Positions 12,220 through 21,048 of a DNA stretch of 64,000 bases are shown here, piece by piece. The position numbers and the translations under genes were made by a program. The number at the start of each line of letters is the position of its first letter. Position 1 is the first letter of the stretch. The notes under the pieces are model-generated. The model saw nothing but the letters and a program-made list of their open reading frames with translations, was not told where the DNA came from and made no database searches. Source of the DNA: Datisca glomerata (Eukaryota; Streptophyta; Magnoliopsida; Cucurbitales; Datiscaceae); the NCBI GenBank assembly GCA_003255025.1, contig QANY01005068.1:1-64000 (forward strand), given 5' to 3'.

Positions 12220-12301
12220 GTCCACTTTTAATGCACACCTTGACATTCCCAAAGATCTATGATAGCTCCTAAAAAGCTCTTGTGAGAGGAAGATATTGTC
12301 G
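12220..12301 (-). mobile_element. LINE RT scrap
   Basis: The minus strand reads without a stop as 'IADNIFLSQELFRSYHR' followed by 'SRCALKVD', the RT block around the palm domain. It lies in the wrong order relative to LINE-D, whose own copy of this block is at about 11940-12010. It is therefore a separate fragment trapped between LINE-D and the 5' end of LINE-B copy 2. Confidence 0.7.
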
Positions 12302-12372
12302 GCTATCATGAGTATACTGCTAGAGAGAGAAGTTCTCTCTTCTCTCTAGAAACCAGGTGAGGGTTTTCTGTT

Positions 12373-12392
12373 GCTCCTCCTCTGGGAGGAGT
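12373..12392 (+). other. LINE-B 5' UTR hairpin, copy 2
   Basis: Arms GCTCCTCC and GGAGGAGT form an 8-bp stem with one terminal G-U pair around a TCTG loop, 17 nt before the ORF1 ATG at 12410. It is the counterpart of 2350-2369. Confidence 0.7.
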
Positions 12393-13274
12393 TGATCTTA
12401 GTTTCTAAAATGGTGATTGATGCTTTAATTGAAACCAAGAGTCATCAAGGTTCAAAGATCAGTAAGAAAAGTTCACGTAAGATGAGCTTTAAGCCTCATG
12501 AAGCTGTTCTAAAGTTTAAAGGAGATGGGAGTTCGATGCTGGAAAACCAGAAGTCAGAGTTGCTTCTAGCTCCTCCTTGGAGGAATCTCTAAGTTTGGAC
12601 AAGATTTTAGTTATGAAAAACAAAGAAGTTGGTGAAAAGAAAGTGTGTGTTTTTTCACTAAATATGGCAGAAGCACTTGATGCTCGTATTAATGGAGATG
12701 AAGAGGAGCATGCTACTTGTTTTGGCACCTTTAGCTACAACCTTAACTTACCAAATAAGGGAGGAAAGGTCCAAATGGCCATTAATGGCAATGATGAGGC
12801 TGCTTCTAGCTCTAATGAGGAGCAAATCAAAGGTTTGGATGAGCTTTCAATGTTTTGTGGGAACATTTCTTTGGTCCCTTTATCCTTTGGTGGAGCCCCA
12901 TGTTTTGTAAATGAAACTTTTACAGGTGCTTCTAAGGACAAAAAGCATGTTCAGATGCAAACAAGCTTTCCCTTGTCTAAAAAACTCAGGAAAATCACCA
13001 AGGGTTCTCTGGCCAAAGGAGGAGCACCAAGGAGAGAGATGAACAAGGGTGAAATCCTTTGTCCATTGGTCAACGAGGTTGTACTTGAGAGCCAATCAAC
13101 TCCTGCCACCTCACCAATTCTAGCTAACCTTAGTTGTGCATGGAGTACAGACAATGACATGCATTCTGATCAAAAAGTGAAAGGACAAAAGCAAAAGGAG
13201 AAAGGACACCTACTCTTGCATTTTGGGCGACAACAAAGCTAAAACTTTGCTTGCAAGGACAGACAGCCTGCCAA

Positions 13275-13628
13275 GGACAGACAGCCTGCCCCAAAACCCA
13301 GAGCAAGGACAATCAGTCTTAATTGTGGCTGTACCTGAAGATAAAGGTGATTTGACATTGCCCTTGCCCAAGACATCCTTGGAGCACGTTTTAGGTACTC
13401 TTGTACTACCACCTAAGCATGGATATGACTCCTCCACGACAGCTTCATCAAGGACAGACAACCTGCCCCAAAACCCGGGGCAAGGACAGTCTCTCTTAAT
13501 TATAGTTGTACCTGAACATAAAGGGGATTTGACCTTGCATTTACTCAAGACATCCTTGGAGCATGTTTCAGGTACCTTTTTTCTACCACCTAAGCATGGA
13601 AAGGACACCTCCACATCAGGTTCATCTT
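13275..13628 (+). repeat. 177-bp tandem duplication inside LINE-B ORF1
   Basis: The block starting GGACAGACAGCCTGCC at 13275 is repeated from 13452 with scattered differences. The unit is 177 bp (59 codons), so frame is kept: 'QNPEQGQSVL...LPPKHGYDSS' followed by 'QNPGQGQSLL...LPPKHGKDTS'. LINE-B copy 1 carries the same duplication (about 1080-1430, minus), while the related copy at 25165 has one unit. An extra 18-bp doubling (RTDSLP twice) sits at 13257-13292. Confidence 0.85.
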
Positions 13629-15743
13629 CTCCAACAGCTCCAAAACCTCATTCTTCCATTTTTCCAGAATACAATCAAGTACTTGAAGATCTTGAGTTAT
13701 ATGCTTTTACTCAAGGGTTTAGACGAAATTGTCAGTATTATCCTTCCTCCCAACCTTTTAAACCTTTTAAGAATAAGGAGGAGGCTGCTAAGGGTATTTC
13801 TGAAACCCTTAAGGGAAACACTATCTACCATAAACTTTGTGAAGCTTCACCTAAAGCTCAACAAAAGGATGGATCTTGGGCATATAAAGTTAAGAGAAAC
13901 CAACCTAGTAGGTTTGAGCTTGAGTTTCAGGAATCTACAATTTATGAAGAACATAGGGCCATTGTTAAGCTCCCTGACATTGTTACCAAAGACAGCTTTG
14001 TCAAATGGGAGACTTGTTTGGTTGTCTATTTTGTGGGTAAAACGGCTTCATTACACTTGGTTAAGAGGATTGCGTTGCAGCTTTGGAAAGGGAGAGGTCC
14101 CCTTGAGTTGAGAACTTCTGAAGTTCTAAGCTTCGTTGCTAGTGCAGTGGGTAAACCCCTATACTCGGATCACTTGACTGCAAAAGGAGTGAAAACAGAC
14201 TTCGCTAGAATCTGTCTTGAGATTTCAACCAAGTCAAGAATCCTTAAGCATCTTGATATTGATCTTAGTATTGAAGGATGAGATCCAATTGATGTTTTTG
14301 TGACAAGTTTGATATCTTTGGTCGTGATTGTGATTTCATCCAGCAAGCTAAAACACATTCTCCTAATCCCCAAGCTACAGCCCCATCTCTGCCTCAATCC
14401 AACCCTAGCTCCACCTCAAACTCCCCAAATCACCCCTCTCCATCATCCCCCACACATTCCACCCCTAAAAAATCCCTCATTTCTCCCTCACTTCTCCCAA
14501 ACACACCTCCCTCAAACCATTTGGATGATGACCGTGGCCGGATTGAGATTAAATCCAAGAGATCAAGGAAGAAAATCAACTCAGAAGTGGGACTTACGTG
14601 AATTGTCCTTAGTGCTAGACCAAGACATAGTTGAAGCTTCCCTACTAAGGGTGGAACCTATTGAGCACTCAACTAAGGAAGAAGAGGGTAATCTTGCTGT
14701 CGTGAGCAAGAACCAAGAGCTTTCCACCCCTTCTCCTTCTCTAAACATTCTGAGCTCAAGCAAAAGGAGAAAGAAGAAGAAGAAGGTCAATGGCAATCTT
14801 TCTCTTTGTTCTTTACTTGAAACTAAAGTGAAAAACTTTAAATTCACTAATCCTGCTAAGGCCATTTTTCCTGATTGAGAGGCGGTAGCAAACTACAATT
14901 TTGCTGCAGGGGGTAGAATTTTGGTTGCTTGGAACCCAAAAGTATTGATGTAATAGTTTTGAATACTACTGACCAAGCTATATTTTGTAAGCTTACTATT
15001 AAGCATTCTAATGTTTGTATGTTATATCACATTCATATATGCTTCACATTCTAAAGTGTTAAGGAAGAAGCTTTGGGAATCCTTGTGCTCCCACCACTCA
15101 CTCACTTCTCATGCCCCATGGCTTATCACCGGAGATTTCAATGTTATTGCCTCCCCTAGTGAGAAATCAGGAGGAGCTAAGGGATGGGATGAAGGCATCT
15201 TTTACTTCAATAAATGCACTTTCATTATTGAGGTTGAGGACCTTGCATACTCAGGTTGTCAATTCACATGTTCAAACAAGCATCATGATGGAACCTTTAT
15301 TATGTGTAAGCTGGATAGAGCCATGGAAAATATTCACTGATGGACTCATTCCTCGACACAAAGTGTCTCTTTGCTCCTCCTGGCATCTCTGATCACAGTC
15401 CAATTATCTTACAAATGGAGAAGGACTCCTATAAACCAAGCGTAAGCTTCAAGTTTTTTGAGTTTTGGTTTGAAAGAGAAGGGTTTTGGCAGCCTTTGGA
15501 CAGAGTTTGGGGGGTTGAGATTTCAGGGACAGCAATGTTTAGGCTCTGTAAGAAGCTTAAGGCACTCAAAGGTGAACTGAGGAGGTTTAACCAAAGATTT
15601 TGCATTGATATCCCTTCTAGAGTCAAATTGGCTTAAGCACACATGGAGTCAATTCAAAACTTGTTGGGAAATGACCCTTTAAATGCATTGTTACAGGCTC
15701 AGGAGAGAGATGCATGCTCCAAATTCTTTGAGCTTAGACATGC

Positions 15744-16707
15744 TGATGAGGATCCAATTGCACAAGCTCAAAGGATGGATCTACTTCAAGTAGCAAGCGG
15801 ATAAATCAAAAAAGTTAGAGAATAGAGAATGGCTGAAGCACTCAATATGAGTATGATGTGGAGTATGACGTGGCATATGGCAGCCTACATGGAGCATGCC
15901 GTGGCATCCAATATGGGAGCTTACATGGAGTATTCTATGGCGTCCAACATGGCAGCGACATGGAGCATGATGTGGCATCCAGCATGACATCCTTGGTCGA
16001 GCATGATGTGGCATACAACATGGCAGCCCACATGGAGATGAGTTGGCATCCTACATGGCATTCCACATGGAGCTTGATGTGGCGTTCAATATGGCAATCC
16101 ACATGAAGCATGACTTGGCATTTTAAATGATGACAAGGAAGCAAGATAAATTGACAATCCTAACCTAGAAGTGGACAGCCAATAATAGTCTATTAGATCA
16201 TGACACTTTGGCAATCTTAACCTAGAAGTGGACAACCAATAGGAGATTTTAGGTGGATTACAAGTTCCATATTTATTGCAATTAATATTTCTTTATCTTT
16301 TATAATTAGTTTAGGTTATTTCAACACTTTAGGACTCTTTAGGCTTCTAGTTTTTCTATTTAAGCATGGTTTCATAATGTATTAAAAAAAACTTTGATCA
16401 ATATAATTTTTTTGTGAGAGTTTTCTCTTTGGTTCTTCTTAGAACTTTTTCAGACTTATCAAGAATATTCTTGTGGCGTCTAAAACCTAGACTTATCACT
16501 CACTTTTCCTTCTTGTTCTTGAGTGTGGCATCTAAACCATACCTTTGGTTCTTTTCAAAGCATCAATTTGGGTCTATAGGTCTTATACCTAAGGTTCTCT
16601 TTGTGTCATAGAAAATGGATCGGGGTTTCTTCTTCTTTAAAATCGATCCTTGGGTACTTGAACCATCATTGTTATCGGGTTTCATCACAAAGCAACGGTG
16701 ATGTTCA
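15744..16707 (+). repeat. 5' LTR-B of the nested gypsy element
   Basis: It starts TGATGAGGATCC directly after the TSD and contains a broken pol C-terminus, the 36-bp minisatellite (about 15855-16110), an AT-rich middle and the conserved 'GTTTCATC' region. It ends at GTTCA, about 5 bp short of the TTCATATCA end of the partner LTR, at the junction with RT sequence. Confidence 0.8.
15855..16110 (+). repeat. 36-bp minisatellite in the 5' LTR-B
   Basis: Degenerate units built around CATGGAGCATGATGTGGC and ATCCAACATGGCAGCC, about 36 bp each. The same array is at 23620-23880 and 29815-30070. In this copy units are more eroded, with partial units of other lengths. Confidence 0.75.
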
Positions 16708-17197
16708 CCTAGTACATTCATGAGGTTGATCAATCATGTCTTGTGTGTGTTCATGGGAAAATTTATGGTAGTTATCATTCAAAAAAAATTTAAGGCAATG
16801 GGAGAAGTGTTTACCACATTTTAAGTTTGCATATAATAGGTTTCGTCATTCTACTTCTTCTTTTGAGATTGTTTATGGATTTAATCCTTCAACTCCTATG
16901 CATATTTTACACTTATCTACTAATGAGCATGCTAATCTTGACGGTAAGAAAAGAAAGACCTAGTAAGGGTTTTACATGCCAAGGTCCGAGTCAACATTGA
17001 AAGTAAGAATGAGCAATATGCTAAGCAAGCCAATAAGGGACTTCGAAGTTTGTTATATACAACCTGAAGTTTGTGTTTGGAAACACATGCGTGATGAAAG
17101 GTTTCCTACACAAAGGAAAATGAATTCGTTGACCAGAGGGGATGGATCATTCGATGTCCTTGCAAGAATCAATGACAATGCCTACAAGTTTGATCTT
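16708..17197 (+). pseudogene. Gypsy RT scrap joined to integrase C-terminal region
   Basis: A short RT piece (16708-16765) jumps to integrase-tail sequence (about 16770-17197: 'FKFAYNRF'-like, 'ESKNEQYAKQANK', 'PTQRKMNSLTRGDGSFDVLARINDNAYKFDL'). Stops occur near 16960. The reading resumes after LINE-A at 23393 ('FDLPGEYNVS'-like) and ends at the polypurine tract 23494-23506. Confidence 0.75.
17185..17197 (+). repeat. Target-site duplication of LINE-A copy 2 (left)
   Basis: CAAGTTTGATCTT occurs here and at 23393-23405, flanking the LINE body 17198-23392. The gypsy target without the insertion at about 29586-29605 has a single, slightly diverged copy. Confidence 0.85.
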
Positions 17198-17379
17198 TTT
17201 TTTTTCGGTAAAATAAAAAATTGTATAAACCGAAGAAGAAACAAACAAATATACAAGGGGCATACCCCAGGAAAAAAGGCACAAATAAAAAGGAACCAGC
17301 CAACACACAAGCTGGAGGCACCCAAACACTAGCAGAAGATTACAAGAGATAACATCCTAAAGAAACAGAAGAACCAAGA

Positions 17380-20300
17380 TTAATTGTCAAAAATAGAGGC
17401 ATTCAATCCCCAGGCAAGCTGAATGGTTTTGTTATCTTCAGTCTCAGAGAACCCTTTAAGACTCAAAAATCTACCTTTAATGGCATTTCTAATGCAAGCC
17501 AAGACCACTTTCTTGTCCCTCATTTTGCCTTCAAAAACTCGATTATTTCTCTCTCTCCAGATATGATAGACAAACGAGCTGAACATAAGCTTCAACATAA
17601 GGCTCAAGAAGTAACCTTTCCTAGCTTTTACAAGGAGCCAGGAGATAAGTTGATTCCAGTTCCTAGGAGAAGACACCAAGCCACACAAACCAACCAAATT
17701 CTGCCAAATAAAGCTAGAATAAGGGCAAGAAGCAAACAGGTGTTCAGAAGATTCTGAAGGATGCAAGCAAAGAACACAGCTACTAACATTGGAAAACCCA
17801 GGAGAGGAGGTCCAAACAGCCAATCTATCCGCAGTTGCAAGCCTATTAAGAACAGCAAGCCAAGTAATAAAGCTATATCTGGGAATATGCTTCTTAAACC
17901 AAATAAGAGGAGCCCATCTCACTTTTTCACTTGCTGGAGCCAGTTTCCTATAAGTGTGCCCCACAGAGAAAAGACCAGAGGGAGAAAGAGTCCAAATCCA
18001 AGAGTCCAAAGAGGACTCTTTAGGAGGGGGAAGATGGATCTCTCTAATAGTGATAAGCTCATGGGAGCTAGAAATAGGCCAGTTCCAAGCTGCATTCTGG
18101 ATCACTGAGCTGACCTTGGTAGTCCAATCCCAACCTGTACCAAAATAAATCCTAGGACCAAACCTTTGAGAAAGAGCCCCCAAAGGGTGCCAAGGGTCCA
18201 ATAGAAGAGAGATCTGCTCCCCATTTCCCACAAGAGCTTTGCAATACCCAGCAAACTTGTCTCTGATTTTCAGAATTTTCCTCCAACTCCAAGAAGGATT
18301 AGTGGCAAGCTTAACCAAGAAGATAGAGCTCTTCTTGATCAAGAAAAACTTGCACCAATCCTTCCAAAGGGAAGCTTTATCCAAAGAGACCAGGAACCAG
18401 AAATGCTTAGCCACAGCCACTTCATTAGCTAGAGAGAGATCTCTAAGGCCCAAACCTCCTTGGGACTTATCAAGGCACAAGTCACTCCAAGCCACTTTAG
18501 CACCAGAATGCTTTACAGCTGAAGCGTTCCACAAGTAATTCCTAATAACCACCTTAATCATATTTAAGATTTTCTTGGGAAGAATAAATAAGCCAGCCCA
18601 GTATTGAAAGATAGCATAGAGCACGGATTTAACCAACTGTAATCTTCCAGCATAAGAAAGGTAGTTAGACTCCCAAGACTTCACCCTAGCTGTGATATGG
18701 TCTACTAGGGTGATACAATCTGTTTTTCTAAGCTTTGAGGAAATCAAAGGAACCCCCAAGTATCTCATAGGTAGCTCCCCAATGCTGAAATTGCACAAGT
18801 CCAGAATTGCTTGAGAAGTGGAAGGATGGACCCCAGACATGAAAATCTGACTTTTTTGTAGATTAGGTTGAAGACCAGACATGGCCTCAAACAAGTTTAA
18901 GCTCTCCATAATAAGATGAACAGAAGTAATATCACCCTTACAGAAGATAAAGAGATCATCAGCAAAGCACAAGTTAACAATACCAAGCTCCTTACACCTC
19001 CAGTGATAGCCAAAGTCCGCTTGATGAGAAGCATGCTTGAGAATACCAGAAAGAACCTCCATAACCAACACAAACAGATAGGGAGAGATAGGATCACCCT
19101 GTCTAAGCCCTTTAGCACCAGAGAAGAAGCCAGTCAACTCCCCATTGACCACAATAGAGAAAGAAGGAGAGGAGATACACTCCATCACACAGTTAGAGAA
19201 ATGATCAGGAAACCCCAAGCAGTCAAAGATTCTCCCGATACTCTCCCAATTCAAGCTATCATAAGCCTTTTTTATATCAACCTTGAAAGCACATCTGGGA
19301 CTATTAGAAGGCCTATGGTAACCTCTAACCAGCTCTTGAGATAAGAGGATGTTGTCAGCGATTCTCCTCCCTGGCACAAAAGCAGTCTGGTTGCTACTAA
19401 TAAGATCAGGGAGCACTCTTTTAAGTCTATCAGCAAGCATTTTAGAAATGCATTTATAAACAACATTACAACAAGATATAGGCCTAAAGTCACCAACCTT
19501 AGAAGGATTGGGGACCTTAGGAATAAGAGCAATGGCAGTAGAGTTAACCTGTTTCAATAAAGATTGGGAGCTAAAAAACTCCAAAACAGCCTTAGTAACA
19601 TCTTTGCCCACAACATGCCAACATCTTTTGAAGAAACCAGCAGAGAAGCCATCTGGACCAGGGGCTTTACTACTCCCCAAACTAAAGATAGTTGTGTGAA
19701 CGTCTTCCTCTGTATAAGGGTGGTTGAGGATAGCTAAGTGAGCTTGAGAGAGCTTATTAGGGAGAATCTGAGAGAGAACACTCCAATCCACCTCCTGGTC
19801 AATGTGAGAAGTCCCAAGAAGATTCCTATAATAAGAAAGGATTTGATCTTTGATAGCCTGGTCATCAGTAATAAGGTCACCCTCCTCATTAACCAACTGA
19901 TTAATTCTTGATCTGACTCTATTCTTCTTTAGTTTCTGAAAAAAGAAAGAGGAATTCTGATCACCCAAGGCAAGCCAATCAACTCTGCTTTTTTGCCTCA
20001 GAAAATCTTCTTCTGCATTCCTGAGCTTAGTGAAATCAGCTAATCTAATTTTCTCCTCCTCTTGAAGAGAGACAACACTAGGAGAGGCAATAAGGTCAGC
20101 TTGCACTTTAGAGAGGGCTTCTCTAGCCATAAGAGCCCTTTTAGAAATATCTGAGCAAAAAGAGGCATTAAATTTCTTAAGAGCAAATTTAACAGATTTA
20201 AGCTTCTTATAGAGACAAAACATGGCTGTCCCAAACACCTCAATCTCCCACGCATCCTTAAGAACAGCCCAGAAGCCTTCGAAATCCATCCAAAAATCAA

Positions 20301-21048
20301 AGAACTTAAAAGAAGGCTTAGGTCTTGCTGAGTTAGCCCTAAGCTGAATAATAATAGGAGAGTGATCAGAGATACCCGGGGTGTGAAAATGGCAAGAAGT
20401 AGCAGGAAACAACATAGCCCAATCACCGTTAACCAGGGCTCTATCGAGCTTGCGCATCTTGCTACCCTCACCAACTTGACCATTCCACCAGGTGAATTGA
20501 CAGCCACTATAAGGGAGGTCGAGAACCTCCAAATGATCAAGACAAGAAGCAAAGTCAATTGAGCTATCATTCCACTTGAAATCACCACCACAATGCTCAA
20601 TAGGCTTCAAAATAGCATTAAAGTCACCAAGAATTAGCCAAGGCTTCCCCTGACTTAATGTCTTATGAGAGCCAAGTTTTTCCCACAAAGGCTTCCTGGA
20701 GATAGCATCATTGGCTGCATACACCACAGAGACAAAGAAATCTGTCTTTTCATGGAGAATGGTTAGCTTACAAAACATAGCTTGATCAAAGGCATCAATT
20801 AGAAGAACATCCAAAATCTTGGGATCCCAAGCTAAAACAATTCTACCTTTGCTAGTAGGAGAATGGTTAGCAAAGGTAGCCCAATTGGGAAAAACAGATC
20901 TAGAAAGTCCAGCAAAATTATTACACTTGATCTTAGTCTCAACTAAAGCACAAAAAGATAATTTAAAGTCTTTACAAAGTTTTCTAACTTCAGCTTGCTT
21001 TAGAAGGCCATTAAGCCCTCTTATATTCCAAGAAGCTAAATTAATCAT
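17380..21048 (-). CDS. LINE-A ORF2 protein (endonuclease-reverse transcriptase)
   Basis: 1222 codons, uninterrupted. Residues 1-230 are the AP-type endonuclease that nicks the target: 'ASWNIRGLNG', 'VETKIK', 'LGDFNAIL', 'ISDHSPI', so the catalytic Asn, Glu, Asp and His positions are present. RT spans about 440-770: 'LIPKVPNPSKVGDFRPISCC', 'NQTAFVPGRRIADNILLSQE', 'KVDIKKAYDSLNW', 'GLRQGDPISPYL', and the active site 'FADDLFIF'. The C-terminus has a zf-RVT-like region with Cys-x2-Cys-x8-His-x4-Cys ('CVLCLHPSESSEHLFASC'). No RNase H domain is evident. Translation probably depends on ORF1, since the ORF2 ATG overlaps the ORF1 stop. Confidence 0.93.
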   Translation of the reverse strand: MINLASWNIRGLNGLLKQAEVRKLCKDFKLSFCALVETKIKCNNFAGLSRSVFPNWATFANHSPTSKGRIVLAWDPKILDVLLIDAFDQAMFCKLTILHEKTDFFVSVVYAANDAISRKPLWEKLGSHKTLSQGKPWLILGDFNAILKPIEHCGGDFKWNDSSIDFASCLDHLEVLDLPYSGCQFTWWNGQVGEGSKMRKLDRALVNGDWAMLFPATSCHFHTPGISDHSPIIIQLRANSARPKPSFKFFDFWMDFEGFWAVLKDAWEIEVFGTAMFCLYKKLKSVKFALKKFNASFCSDISKRALMAREALSKVQADLIASPSVVSLQEEEKIRLADFTKLRNAEEDFLRQKSRVDWLALGDQNSSFFFQKLKKNRVRSRINQLVNEEGDLITDDQAIKDQILSYYRNLLGTSHIDQEVDWSVLSQILPNKLSQAHLAILNHPYTEEDVHTTIFSLGSSKAPGPDGFSAGFFKRCWHVVGKDVTKAVLEFFSSQSLLKQVNSTAIALIPKVPNPSKVGDFRPISCCNVVYKCISKMLADRLKRVLPDLISSNQTAFVPGRRIADNILLSQELVRGYHRPSNSPRCAFKVDIKKAYDSLNWESIGRIFDCLGFPDHFSNCVMECISSPSFSIVVNGELTGFFSGAKGLRQGDPISPYLFVLVMEVLSGILKHASHQADFGYHWRCKELGIVNLCFADDLFIFCKGDITSVHLIMESLNLFEAMSGLQPNLQKSQIFMSGVHPSTSQAILDLCNFSIGELPMRYLGVPLISSKLRKTDCITLVDHITARVKSWESNYLSYAGRLQLVKSVLYAIFQYWAGLFILPKKILNMIKVVIRNYLWNASAVKHSGAKVAWSDLCLDKSQGGLGLRDLSLANEVAVAKHFWFLVSLDKASLWKDWCKFFLIKKSSIFLVKLATNPSWSWRKILKIRDKFAGYCKALVGNGEQISLLLDPWHPLGALSQRFGPRIYFGTGWDWTTKVSSVIQNAAWNWPISSSHELITIREIHLPPPKESSLDSWIWTLSPSGLFSVGHTYRKLAPASEKVRWAPLIWFKKHIPRYSFITWLAVLNRLATADRLAVWTSSPGFSNVSSCVLCLHPSESSEHLFASCPYSSFIWQNLVGLCGLVSSPRNWNQLISWLLVKARKGYFLSLMLKLMFSSFVYHIWRERNNRVFEGKMRDKKVVLACIRNAIKGRFLSLKGFSETEDNKTIQLAWGLNASIFDN

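Larger units (their letters stand above)
12302..15743 (+). mobile_element. LINE-B copy 2, proximal part (ORF1 and start of ORF2)
   Basis: The 5' UTR has a hairpin at 12373-12392 and ORF1 starts at 12410. ORF1 is broken by a lost C near 12547, a second shift near 13235, an internal deletion of roughly 200 bp in DUF4283 (after 'LQLWKGRG', near 14098) and a stop at 14279. A deletion near 14790 joins the end of ORF1 to the endonuclease region. Endonuclease blocks follow at 15011-15636 ('ITGDFNVIASPSEKSGG', 'ISDHSPIILQM'), with a frameshift at 15338. The copy continues at 24471 after the gypsy insertion. Confidence 0.87.

Noticed and set aside
12220..12301. Part of LINE-D
   Set aside because: The encoded RT block duplicates one already present in LINE-D at about 11940-12010 and is in the wrong order, so it is a separate fragment.
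18916..19344. Antisense open frames inside LINE-A ORF2 (for example 18916-19344, 44014-44442, 20040-20600 and 42758-43318)
   Set aside because: Same positions recur in every LINE-A copy because the sequence recurs. They have no domain and the long ORF2 explains the region.
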